DNA of 64,000 bases, taken from the NCBI GenBank assembly GCA_030248295.1, contig JASANH010000877.1, forward strand, positions 1-64,000, written 5' to 3'. How positions within the stretch are numbered: position 1 is the first letter of the stretch; the number at the start of each line of letters is the position of its first letter. The translations under genes were made by a program, and so were the position numbers. Origin of the DNA: Mesodorylaimus sp. YZB2_4 (lineage: Eukaryota; Nematoda; Enoplea; Dorylaimida; Dorylaimidae). This document shows positions 40,112-51,301 of the stretch, piece after piece. Below the pieces are notes generated by a model. It searched no databases. It had not been told where the DNA came from and saw only the letters and a program-made list of their open reading frames with translations.

Positions 40112-41682
40112 AAATGGTTCTCTTTCCTTTTTTCTTTTTCCATTTTCACTTCCACTTTCATTTCCGTTCCCATGCCCATGCTCGTGCCCATTCCCGTGTC
40201 CACGTCCATTTCCTGTCTCTGTAGAATATCAGGAAAATCAGTTCTGTAATAATACTGTATGCGGGAAAATAAATACGAACCTCTTGGATATGTGGTACTC
40301 GGCTCTTGACGAACATGCACTCTTGTGTTTGTGGTCGGCTCTTGACGAGCATGCATAGCAAATGCCTCGGCGCTTTGCACGAGTCTGGTCGTCCTTGTCT
40401 ATAAGGGGAACTACATACTACCGTGAATACTGATATAACACCCTACAAAATTTTCGTGCAAACTACTTAAAAAGGCAAAAATTTGCAACATTTTTTAGCT
40501 CCCAAGTTGACTCGAAAAATAAACCCAGCGGTATTCAAGATCACCGACGGGCAAGCAGCCGACATGTCCAAAGTCAGCATCTTACTTTGCCACTGACTCG
40601 GACAGAAACTTTCAAGCAGAGCTTTTTGTACCCAACAATAGCCCAGTGGGACCGAATAAACGAAGATATTGCACTCGGACCCTTTGGAAAGTTTAAAGCG
40701 AGTCTTTTTATCAAAGTTTGATGAACTCACGCTTTTCATGCCCTCTCTTCACGCCTCTGTATGTTCAATGTATAACCTTAGTGTGCGGTGCCCTTGGAGT
40801 GCGCTTTAAAGTGCTTGGCGACCGAAATATAGCAAATAGCAAAATAGCAAAAAGCCCAAATACCCTTTTAGTGCATTTCATTCACTCAATAGACACTTTT
40901 CCCATTCTGTACCCTCTTGTCCATCAAACATCACGGCAGGGCCGGGTCATAACTCATTGTCGCAGGAGATATGTATTCCACGCTACTGTACCTTGGGGGA
41001 ACTATTTTTGGGAGGAGGATCTAAAAGATTGGGAAACCAACCGATGGGGGGGGGGGGGGGGGGGGACCTTGAGAGTGCATATAACTTCTGGGGTATTGGC
41101 AGAAAACTTACTTCAAGTCTTCCTAGTCCCTCTCCTCTCTCTTTAGCCACCTTTAAATACATTTTCCTTCGAATATCTGATTCGGATTTTTGTTTTTCCA
41201 TTCTTGATGCATGCAGTGCTTCAATTTCTTCCATTTTAAGCACAATATCGCGTTGCGCCGCCAAAAAATCGCTCATCACAGCTGAGAAGTCGTTATAAAG
41301 TTGGAAACTCTGAAAAAATGCATCTATTTCCTCAAACAAAATTTGAAAATTTGGTCGAAATTCACCAACCGGATCAACACAATCGATGCCATCGTACAAG
41401 CCACTCAAAGCCTGCAACGCCTCCATGGTCGACAGACCCAGCTCATGCGTCCTGTCTTGAACATCATTCAGCTCATTACGAAGACTTTCCGTGTCCTGGC
41501 GCGTGCCTAACTTATCACCCAATCGTCGGAGATACGAAACTAGAAAAACCGCATTACAAAAATGCGCAAAATTCTTGAGCATTTATACCATTTTTTGAAA
41601 TCGTTTCAATATCAGAGTTGATTTTCGTTTTCAATTTTGCACTTTCCACTGACTTTGCGTCTGAAAAAAATTGTACAGTTCC
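40112..41682 (-). CDS. Coiled-coil, Thr-rich and Gly/His-rich protein, internal exons
   Basis: Four phase-consistent exons on the minus strand: 41589-41682, 41112-41539, 40281-40398, 40112-40218. The first two encode helical, charged sequence (SDAKSVESAKLKTKINSD; RLGDKLGTRQDTESLRNELN; IVLKMEEIEALHASRMEKQK) with coiled-coil character. The third has a repeated RQEPTTNTR/RQEPSTTYPR motif. The fourth is a Gly/Asn/His repeat (TGNGRGHGNGHEHGHGNGNE) followed by a basic tail. Exons 1-2 and 3-4 fit well. Joining 2 to 3 skips a Cys-containing open frame at 40560-40690 that may be a further exon. The first exon may extend in frame to an ATG near 41724. No family recognised; a secreted or surface protein is possible. 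Confidence 0.4.
41040..41068. repeat. Poly-G tract
   Basis: About 20 consecutive G around 41046-41065, within the intron of the preceding candidate gene. Confidence 0.8.
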
Positions 41683-41745
41683 CTGAAGTGAGAAAAAATT
41701 CGCTAGATACTCACTAGATAGCATTTTTATGCGTCTCAAATGCAA

Positions 41746-42867
41746 CCAGGGCCAACCATAAGAATGTTTCTAGCGAGCAGGTGGTGAGTCTGGAATTGTA
41801 ACGCTTGCCGAAGTGACTGCTCGTGTTTATCAGATAGGCAAAGGAGAGTCTTCGTTGTGGCCGGATACGCATAATGAAACTGGTTTCCAGCAACGACTGG
41901 TTGTAGTAGACCAACGACTTGACCATAGTTCTGCGGTTGTCAGCAAACATTTCTTATGATTCAGCAAAACTTACCAATATTCAATTCTATATAGTGTAAT
42001 AATTTCGGCTGTCGGCAAAAAGGCAGGTGGTAAAAAGTGGAACTTTGTACACAGACAAACTGTGTAAAGCTTTTTGAGGTGCCAATTTATAATGACACGA
42101 AAAGAACTTGTATCAAAGTGTCCTATGCAGTGTGTATAGATTTGAGCTACCCTCTCCCCCGTGAATATTCTATGTAATGCTTCGAATACTCAGGGATAAT
42201 TATTATTTCACTGAATTAACTCTGAAGAACTTGAGGGAAATAAGCTATCCAACACACCTGCATGCAAGTTTTACGAAAGAACTTATGATTTTGCTCCCTA
42301 AATCAGCTCACAAACCCTTGCAGTAGGCGTGAGCCATTCGATGAACAGTTTCTTGCTCCACCGAAAACGTAATGGCTGGGTTTCCGGCGAGCAACTGTCG
42401 CAACCGTTTCGATGATACGAGGGAGCGGAGGGAGTTCAAAAAGTTCGAAGCCTCGCACATCAGCATCAGCAGCGAAATTTGTACTCTTTATTGCCACACA
42501 AAACATCCTACAAGAACCCATGCAATAAATCACACAAATCCACCACGCGTTCTTGAAATAGGCTGTATACGCAGGGCTGAAAAACTATGAATTTCATGAA
42601 TTTTTTAAATCGTTTTCAAGTTTTCAAATAAAAGAAGGCTCGAAGCCAGCAGAAATGTGGCGTACACTGAGTCATGAATGATATTTATTACAGAAAGCGG
42701 AAACACGAAGAAAGACGAGGTTGAACAATGATCGTTTCGACCTCATTGCGGGGGCGGGGCAACAACAGACAATATTTTTTAAAAGACGGGCTAATGGAGG
42801 GATCAACGGCAAAGAAAACGTCAGGTTCGCTTTCTATTGCAAAATGAGGCCTTGAGGAGCGTTAGAG
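41746..42867. other. Intergenic or intronic, nothing supported
   Basis: Upstream exons of the coiled-coil gene could be here, but none is clear. Confidence 0.35.
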
Positions 42868-43056
42868 CTATTGGTTACAGGTAGTGCTCGAATATTCTTG
42901 CTTGTAATGGATTAAACAGTTCACGGTTTTGTCCAAGTGTATAGGATCGTCGCAAAAATTTTCTGGCTGTTGTGGGCAATATAAGAATGGATAATTTGCG
43001 TTGATGAAGAAGATGCTCATATTGGGGAAACTCCAGGCGTCCCCACATTGCAGCTT
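42868..43056 (-). CDS. Candidate terminal exon of a Cys-containing secreted protein
   Basis: After a pyrimidine-rich acceptor (CTCTCTTTAAAG) a 62-residue frame runs to TAG: KLQCGDAWSFPNMSIFF, then YCPQQPENFCDDP, VNCLIHY and TTCNQ. It has five cysteines and a soluble, extracellular-looking composition. There is no signal peptide in the exon and upstream exons were not found. Family unknown. Confidence 0.33.
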   Translation of the reverse strand, partial: KLQCGDAWSFPNMSIFFINANYPFLYCPQQPENFCDDPIHLDKTVNCLIHYKQEYSSTTCNQ

Positions 43057-44914
43057 CTTTAAAGAGAGCACAATACAATTATTATTACAAAATACAGTAC
43101 ATCTCTCTTTGCTACCCGCTCTCTATCGCATGTCTTAGAGTCAGGAAAATTTAAAATCCTCTCGTCATACCTCGAGGGTGCAGTATTTCAAAGGGGCTCG
43201 ACCCTGAGGGGAGATAAACATGGATTTATGGTATGTATTGTGCCGTGTTGCGGCGCCCATGCTCAGCATCCTTCCGCTGTGTGCTCGTTACGTGCAAGGC
43301 TAAGGTTCACTGACGAAGGTGCAGAAGGTCAGCATCATCTTTCCGATCACATTGTTGCAAGGTCGAACAACGCGACAACAAGACGGCACGGCTGTCGGGG
43401 GAAGTCTCACGATCAGCTGCCACTTGCTCTATCTTGCCCATTATACAGTATCTTAGCTAGCCACTCCTTTTTGGCTGGTTATTATTGAAAAAAGCGGGCC
43501 CATCTTGGCAACATCGTTAGCGACCGATTAGTCAAAGCAGTCCCTCGGGACAACATTTGCGCGCAGTATAAAGTCAGTGGACAGTTTGGAAATCTTTGAT
43601 CTCGTCGCGCTTAGGTTTGGTAGCGGGCGGCAATGGAATTGCGGCTCCGTTGTTGTGGCATTGTTTGGTTTATGAAGGAAAGGAACAGGAAAGAATCAGT
43701 TTTTCGAATCACTAAGAACTCGGGCAATGTTTCACGTCAAGTGCGGGCGTGTTAACTGCAGCAACGTAGATGTGCATTGAGCTTGCCCCCAAATGAGTAT
43801 CATTTATTAAAAATTACATCAGTACTCCTACAAAGCAGGATTAGATATGTCACATTAAAAATTAGTTGTTTTCACCTCAGATTATGCTACGACCTTTTTG
43901 GGTGAAAATTCGTCGTCCTGTCATCTTTTCTTTCTATTTTTATTGAAGATTTTTGCAAGCCACTAACAGGCTGCAACGCCTCCATGGTCGACAGACCCAG
44001 CTCATCCGTCCTGTCTTGAACATCATTCAGCTCATTACGAAGACTTTACCCATACTTTAAACAATTGGAATATCACTGAATCTGCTGATATTCCTCATCA
44101 CTAAAATAAACACAGATAAGAAAGCATGACTTCAGTGAAAATGATGTAGAAGATTTCTGCGGGAGAAGCTTGCAAACCAATGACCTTGCGAGCGAAAACT
44201 AATGTTGCCTGAACCTAAAGCAATAGTACGTTTTCTGCTGCAACTTTTCGCTTGGATGCCTGCCCCAAAAGATTAAAAACAGTCGGTAATTTTAAATTTT
44301 CAAAAGACAGCGGAAATTGATGTCGCTGTAGAAGACCCTGCTTCGTGAAGTTAGTATTGTCAGAGAGCGGACGTGGCACACACGCGCACAAACAGTTCCT
44401 AAGACTCTATCCAGTCTGCCATTTCGGCCAGACTCAAAACAGGATGGATACAACAACGGCTAACATTCGTTGATTATGACGCCTACAAAAAGTGGAAACA
44501 TTGTCTAGACGTGCAATCGAATGATGACCACTCGGTGTGACAAACAGCCCCTATCGCACATGACACTCGTAGGTACCTGGCACCAGGCTGCTCTGGCTTC
44601 TCACTGTCCGACGTTGACAGTGTCTTTGCCGACGGTCCACTCAGGCGGGGTCGAAACTGGAAAGTTCGGCGGCGATATTCTCCCTCTCCATTCTAGACGC
44701 GAAACTTCCCATGTAGGAGACTGGATGGCGTTATCAGATATCCCCGCCCGACTTCCACAGCTCTTCCCTTCTGTCTACTACTTATAGGCGTCGTTTGGGA
44801 GTCGTGCCACAGCTTTACAGCCTTAAGATATTGTTCTCTTATTACAGCGCTTGCGATCGAAGAGAGAATTTAATTTTTTGAATTCTCTAATTGAGTTAAC
44901 CATACGCTGATAAA
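43057..44914. other. Intergenic region with one exon-derived fragment
   Basis: Apart from the duplicated exon fragment at 43972-44048, no gene is supported. 44520-44780 is an open but unrecognised frame. Confidence 0.45.
43972..44048 (-). pseudogene. Duplicated fragment of the coiled-coil exon
   Basis: 77 bp nearly identical (about 2 mismatches) to 41414-41490 inside exon 41112-41539. Homology stops abruptly on both sides, so it is a recent partial copy. Confidence 0.75.
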
Positions 44915-45308
44915 ATGCCTCTTGCCTCCACCTTTGTTTTGGCCCTGATAATGTACATTGTGGCGACCAACATGGCTACTCCAGTTCATGCTGACGATAA
45001 AAAAATGCCTTTCTGGTAAGTTACTGGTTTTGGTGAAAGGGCAAAGAAGACAGACCATCATTTTGCACCATGCCTTTTTTCGTTTCAGGCTCTCCAAGGT
45101 CAAAATGACGGCTGAATCATCCGAGCAACAATTGCAAAATCGTGGAAAGCGCCTCGTCGGATTCAAGGCACCGCAAACATACAAAAGAGTTTTAATTGTA
45201 AGGTCGAAGGGAAAGCCAGGCTCGAAGACTCGTGTCATTCTTCACACTACTAGCAACACTTTCATCAACTGCTACTTTTCGCCAATTCAGTGCGTCAATG
45301 TGCGCTAA
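44915..45308 (+). CDS. Allatostatin-C-like secreted prepropeptide (2 exons)
   Basis: Exons 44915-45015 and 45089-45308 (73-bp GT-AG intron, phase 2) give 106 aa plus TAA. The N-terminus is a clear signal peptide (MPLASTFVLALIMYIVATNM) with cleavage likely after VHA. The body is basic with GKR and YKR sites. Near the C-terminus Cys95-Cys102 enclose YFSPIQ: CYFSPIQC, matching the CYFNPISC disulfide loop of allatostatin C (somatostatin-type peptides), which also sits at the very end of its precursor. Unlike the usual ...CF end, four residues (VNVR) follow the last Cys, and the nearest basic site is KTR, about 11 residues before the loop. A neuropeptide acting on AST-C/somatostatin-type receptors is inferred. 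A coincidental short loop in an unrelated secreted peptide cannot be excluded. Confidence 0.68.
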
Positions 45309-46880
45309 GACACTCACGATAAGGGTTCCAGTGGAAGTGACAAGGAATAAGACAAAGTGGTCTGCAACGTTTTGACAATGATCAGAATGAGAGTCGGGAT
45401 TTGGATGCTTCTTTCTGATAAATCTGACATAAAAACTATAATTTTAAAATCTTGACTTTTTTGTCGCATGGCATTAAGAATGGCTGTAAAAAATAATGCG
45501 CTTAATCCTATTCGTCCCCAAATAGTGTTCCCACAATCACAAATGTGCCCCCTCACGATTGGGGTTTTCATCAGTTCTATTCGTTCCAGCAGGCAGTATT
45601 CCTATCATACAGGAGGAAGATCGTAAAAAGCTTGGTCGTCAGTTCAAAGATTTTTAAAATGGTATATGGTCCCCCTCTCGCATCCTGGAATGTGGGGCTT
45701 GTTGCTGTGCCAGTATTGCGGTTTTATATACTGAGAATTTTGAAAGGCATGCTCGGCTTTGCATTGCCTGCAAGATTAAGATGCCAGCTACGAAGAGGCA
45801 CTGACCGTATCCAGTGGCACACGCTTTATGAAAGGAGCATAGGAAACATAGTGTTGCAATATTCACAGCCTACTCTGGCTACTCGCCAAAACTTAGCGTC
45901 CTAAAATCAGTGGTTCGGGTGTACTAATCCATCATAGTTACTCTGCCATTTTTTAGTCATTCTGCTTAGGCTCGCTTGTGCCACGTTTGAGTGATGATTT
46001 CGAAGTAGACCTCGCTGGATTCTTTGACTTATATTACTGTGACAAAATTAGATTTATAGTATTTCAGAAATGATTTCATCTAGTCTTCGACAGAGAACTG
46101 TAACTTGAGTGTGTATTTTCATGCCTGTGGCCTACGATGAGTGCGATAACGCTGTCAAGCTCACAGTATAACCTGAAGTGAAACGATAATTCAAGCTTCA
46201 CCACGGATTGGATCTGATCGCAATTTTTCTTGACCAATCGCAAACGCATCAGCTGCTGTTTCCCATGATAATCATTTTGGATAGGATCCGATTCGATCCC
46301 GACGACACTGAGCTGTTTTGAAAATGTGACTTGGTGGTTGTAGAACATCAGCTGACAGTTAAGCCCAAAGTATAGTTCGATGCGATGCGTCAAATAAGCG
46401 TGCGATGCGACACTTTTGGGTCAGCTGACAATGTAAAAAGGTGCCTAAAATGTCGCATCGCAAGCTTATTTGACGCATCGCATCGAACTATACTTCCAGT
46501 TTAGGTATCCGGAGTTCAGGTAAGACAAATTACAGTGGCTTTTGGGCTTTCGAGTCACCATATCTGGCTTTTTTTGTTGCTAGTTCAACTAGTCCCCAGA
46601 GTGACCTGTGCTGCATGTGATATGGACTTATGGACACCTGGCAGATTCTCATGGTGATTACGGCGGAAGGGCAGACGAGAAATCAACAACCTATCAATGA
46701 GTGATTCAATGCAAGAAAGAGTATCATCCTGATTTTTTGAACAAAAAGACCGGCTCTTTGGCTTAGCTTGCGTGGCAAAATCTGTTCGAAGCACATATCT
46801 ACACATACACACATATAAACATACAAAATACAAGTAAAATGCGAAATGCACAAAGTTTCCAAGCGCAAGAACACCTTTCG
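45309..46880. other. Intergenic region with a strong hairpin
   Basis: No coding gene supported. It holds the hairpin at 46369-46495 and the 3' side of the 7TM gene. Confidence 0.5.
46369..46495. repeat. Near-perfect 48-bp hairpin
   Basis: Arms 46369-46416 and 46447-46495 pair almost completely ('gttcgatgcgatgcgtcaaa' against its complement), with about three mismatches and a ~30-base loop. Could be a short MITE or a small-RNA precursor. Stem length exceeds that of typical animal pre-miRNA. Confidence 0.8.
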
Positions 46881-47837
46881 TTACGACACCGGTATCGTCA
46901 TTGGCCATATGCTGTTATCGTTCTGTCTGAAAAAAAGTTTTAGAAAAGCTTTTCTGAATACTTTGTTTAATTTCAAATAAATAAATAAATACGATGCTTC
47001 CCGAAGCAAAATACAAGAAGTTGCAACTGGTGTCAACATAAGATTCGCCTGTGTCGTCCCGATGCTTCGTGATATGGCCGACACAATAGCAGATGTGCCA
47101 GAGCCCAGGCAGTAAATCACTCCGATCATGGTGAATGCAAGGAAAACATCGAATTCCATTTGACGCTTCCATTCTGCCTTTTCCGTTTCACCAGAAAATT
47201 TTTTTGATTTGTATCGGCGATACATAATAAGAGCTGATATAAAATATATGCCTACTGTTAAGTAAATGGATATATTGCCTTCCAAGGTCTCATAATTTAT
47301 AAATCTACGGTCAAAACTCATTACATAAGTGCACACAGGGAACACTTTCCGTACATCGTAAATCAAAAATTCTATGGGAACTTTTATCACAGAGAAACCC
47401 CAAATTACTGAATTTACAATAAAAATGTATTTTTTTGTATCGCACGATCTATAAAACACAGGAAATGAAACGCCTAAAAATCGATCAACAGCTAAAGCTA
47501 ATGAAAAGAATTTATCAACCCCAGAGAAAAAATCTAAAGGTGCCTGTTTGAACATACATACCAACTGATTCGAAGTTTCTGGTCTGCCTAATAAAAAAGC
47601 TAATAATCGAGCTAAACCAGTGCCAAAATATGCACACATGCAAAATATAGCTGAGATGCTTTCACTTACAATTAGGTACTGACTTTTATTGTGCAACGAC
47701 TTAGTACATGCAATGGTTATTACAATGAGCGAGTTGGTCACGATGGCAATGGTGGATAGAGTGATCCAACAAATATTGGTTGGTGCTTGCTGAGTTAAAA
47801 TACGCAAGGAGGCGTTGTTCAATTCACTTTCATTCAT
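46881..47837 (-). CDS. Rhodopsin-like 7TM receptor 1 (Srsx-like)
   Basis: Intronless, 318 aa. Seven hydrophobic segments follow a short N-terminus with two N-glycosylation sites (MNESELNNASLRIL). TM1 ends in TNSLIVITIACTKSLHNKSQ; Cys before TM3 (LVCMFKQAP); the TM3 end is DRF (ALAVDRFLGVSFPVFYRS) in place of DRY; TM6 and TM7 are short-looped with a basic, Phe-rich tail. The layout and the LHNKSQ / CMFKQ.P / DRF.....VFYR pattern resemble nematode Srsx-type receptors. Ligand unknown (peptide or chemosensory). Paralogue of the gene at 55601. The ATG chosen matches the paralogue's start exactly. Confidence 0.85.
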   Translation of the reverse strand: MNESELNNASLRILTQQAPTNICWITLSTIAIVTNSLIVITIACTKSLHNKSQYLIVSESISAIFCMCAYFGTGLARLLAFLLGRPETSNQLVCMFKQAPLDFFSGVDKFFSLALAVDRFLGVSFPVFYRSCDTKKYIFIVNSVIWGFSVIKVPIEFLIYDVRKVFPVCTYVMSFDRRFINYETLEGNISIYLTVGIYFISALIMYRRYKSKKFSGETEKAEWKRQMEFDVFLAFTMIGVIYCLGSGTSAIVSAISRSIGTTQANLMLTPVATSCILLREASYLFIYLKLNKVFRKAFLKLFFRQNDNSIWPMTIPVS

Positions 47838-49929
47838 TCCTTGACGCAGTACAGTACGGTGAGTCCGAGAAAAATGGGAGTTCGAAGTGGAATTGTGTGT
47901 GTGTGACCCGTTTATTTTATATAGCTGATTTTACAGAGAGAACAATGCAAGAAAAAGATCCTAAAAAATGCACCGATCACCAATTAATTTTCATCTCTTT
48001 TTTGCAGGATGAATCGCACCAATCAGTTTTTGCAGACAAAGTTCCATTTGTGTTTTAGAATCTGTCTGATGGTTATTCAAAGTAATGAGATCTCTTAGGC
48101 ACGCTATAATTTCGAACGATTGCTAGCAGGAAGGTATGACATTTTTTCTTCGACTGTTGGGCTTGAGCTAACAAGTACCTTGGTTAGTTCTTTCCTGATA
48201 TGGAGTCGTTAGTTTCATACCCTTGTGGATGGCTAGACTGCGCCAACGCAGTCTACAATTTGCTTAGGCGGGTGCATTGACAATGTCGAGACTGCCTGGA
48301 CCACACCACACGCCTTCCCAACCTGGGAGTTCACTGTGCTAGGTATGCCATGACAGCCAATGATTATTTCTGCACTCGATAGTTATCACAGAGATAAAGG
48401 AAATATATTTCTTGCAGAGATTCCTGACGCAGTTTGTTAAGGATTCATAGCATATTTTTCTGAATCAAGACCCTCCTAAAGCGCCTGTCATTCGCTATGA
48501 CTACAGGGAAACAGCATCCAGTCATCGCCCAAAAGTTTATCGACGTCAGTTGACCACACGTGCATCCCGCATCTCTTGATGACAGCTGGCAGCTGCTGAT
48601 TGCTATACCGTAAAGGGTACCTTCTCTAACTGCAGCTCATTGTCAGCTGTATATTGGAGAGATAGGGTATGGCAAACCAAAATATTGTATCCTTTGTGCA
48701 TTTATACACTTTAACTGTCCAGCATCGACCAACCCGGGTGTAAGGTCAACAAACCGACCCGACCCGACCCAGGGTCTGGATCGGGTCGGTACTAACTGTT
48801 TCTATTGCAATCAAAAGTGTTTTTGACGGTTGGACGTTCGGTCACAATGTGCATGGCTTCCCTGATCTTCAGACAGAAGGCTAACGAATTTCCCATGATC
48901 AATACCAATCATTGGGATCAGCCTTCCCTCTCCATGCGATCCGTAAAGGCCCGCTCACGCTTCACGCTCACCTGACAAGCTCCGCGTTCGGAATGAAGTG
49001 CTTGTAGGTATGCTGGCCGTCATTTACGCTCAACCAGCTATCAATATCGTCACCAAACGTTTAACATTGAATCAACAGAACGACTACAAAACACTCATGC
49101 ATTTGCAACAAAGTTTTAAAAAATCCACGGATCACCGCCAGATTCACAGGCTGATCAGTTCGGTTCAATCAGTCTAAAAATGTGGCTCGATTTCATTTTG
49201 TATAATGGTGATTCGATACGCAGCATGCTTTATGGAGGTGAATTATCGCAGATGATGGTCTAAGTTGAGGCTACATTGCATAAGAAAACTTAGAGCACTC
49301 AAACCGAACCATACGATTTAGAACCGAAGCTGAACGATCGAGCACTTAACTGAACCGATTGGCTGGAACCGAAGCCGAACCGAAAAATTAAACAGATCTG
49401 ACTGTGATGCCAGCTACTGTATCTGTTAAAAAGTGAGTACTGTACGAGCTAGTGTTGTGTATATGAGCTTGCAAAAAGATGAAGATAAAGATATGATTTT
49501 AATTTATTGTAATTTTTGAGAAAAAAATTTTTTTTACTATAACAATGCATGACGTTAAAAAGCATTCCAAAACTTCACATTTTATGATTGGCTCTGTTTA
49601 TCTTTTATCTCCTGTAAATCTTTTCTCCTTTCCTTGTTAGTCATTTAGCAGCTGAACCCGGCACCAGATCATGGCCCTATTCTCACACAGTACCACTAAT
49701 GAGACAGGTTTGACGTGCGCACACAGAAAAAAGGGAGACACATACATATATATAAGCTTTAGCCATTTGATTTGTTAATTAATTTAATTCAATTCAATAA
49801 AGTTTTTTCTATTTTTTGTTTTTTTGTTTTTTGCCTTTTGTCTTTTTTTGATTTAAATTTATTTTTCCAAGTTTTAATTCGGAAAAATTTATTTGTTATT
49901 TTTTTTAATTGGTTTAATCCCTCTACGCC
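47838..49929. other. Intergenic region with MITE fragment and AT-rich tail
   Basis: 48719-48796 is a fragment of the CCAGCATCGACC MITE family. 49310-49400 has GAACCGAA-type repeats. 49740-49920 is T-rich. No gene supported. Confidence 0.45.
48719..48796. mobile_element. hAT-type MITE, fragment (copy 4)
   Basis: Begins CCAGCATCGACC and shares 'cagggtctgga' and GATCGGGTCGG-like sequence with copy 2. The second end is not found. Confidence 0.45.
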
Positions 49930-51301
49930 CTAATCTAACAAATCCACCAGAGACGGCTTTGCAAAATATTCCTGGAAGATGCGCGGGGACAGAGTGCACC
50001 TGGCTCTCAACCTCCTCCGCAGCGCATCCCACAAGTTCACTATCTTGATTTCCTCCTAAAAGTCAACCCTCGCTTACCATGACTGCAAAACCATGTTTGC
50101 AAAGCAGGCGATATGCTTGCGATGTAGGCCGGTGATACCAAATATCCTATTCTCCTCCCTCAAATTAATTGATGGGTCAACTTCCTTCAACAGAAGCCCC
50201 ACTTTTTCCAAGAATTCAGGTGTCCTCGGAGTCTGGGCGAAAACGTGGTACACACCCTCGTACTTATCTGCTCCCTGCTGCTCACAGTAACTGCAGTGTG
50301 AATCAACCGCAGTTGCAAAGTGCGATTGTGTAAAATGCCTTATATAGTAGAGCGTTGTGTATACTTCGCGTATGGCCATCAACGTGCTTGGTTTTATTGA
50401 GCCTCCAGTATGCCCTAAAGTCGATATGCTCGTTTCTCAGCTACCCCTTCCAACACTCCTGCATTGCTAGCGTAGCTTTTCACGCCCTCTTTTCCATCAT
50501 GTGTTCATACAACAGCTTGGTCTTGACGTGTTTAGTTGGATATGCTCTTGCATCCAATCCAGCAGCGCCTTGATCCTATGAGCTTAATTTGGCAGTCTTC
50601 ACAGCCCTACTTATATCCTTGTACAGCTGAGGCTTATGCTGTCCAATTGGTTCAGGCTCGCATATCGCACTCTCTCAGAAAAAATCAAAGCACGCACTCC
50701 GCCCAGCATCCTGCTTCGAAGTCAGTCTGCGTAGGAAAAATATTAATCTGAAAGCTAACACCTTGGTATTCACGGCTGGATAGTCAACACCTCCAAGGTC
50801 TCTGCCTCGTTCAATCAATCAATTCATTCACTATGTTCGATTTGGATGGATTCCAGAAATATGCATCCATATGTTTCTCAACAAATCTCTGGAAAGCAGC
50901 ATCCGGAGCAATAATCGATTCCAAGTACCACACTTTGGATAGAAAATAGGTGTTTAGAACATGGACTCTCCCAAAATATAATATATCGCTGTGGGGACTC
51001 ATATTATTTAATGTCCCTGTATGGTCTCTTACAGCTGCCCAGTTTTCCGCTATCTCCATGCTAGTGCTGCGAATCTAAAACCCATACACTTTTAACTGCT
51101 GGACCAAATACTTGGACGATCCTCCTCCATCCCCGTCCTGTTCGCTGCTGTTGCGCCTAGTGGTAAAATCTTGGTTTTTGCCTCTTTCAGCGTGGCACCC
51201 GAGGCGTTCCTAAATTTTCTGTACACTTCAAAGATGCGTTTGATAGAGGCAGTAATGTATATTCCAGGAAGATATAAAGTAGATATGGATATTAAAATCA
51301 C
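49930..51301 (-). mobile_element. Decayed non-LTR retrotransposon (RT C-terminal part)
   Basis: Frames on the minus strand carry, in order, a palm/thumb-region motif (EVYRKFRNASGATLKEAKTK, 51230-51160), the downstream block GRVHVLNTYFLSKVWYLESI (50985-50925), and a CSYCEQQGADKYEGVYHVFA zinc-like motif (50295-50235) with a LINE-like end (50040-49940). These are the last parts of a LINE ORF2. Frames are broken between blocks, so the copy is dead. Catalytic YxDD and endonuclease are missing. Clade unassigned. Confidence 0.68.
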
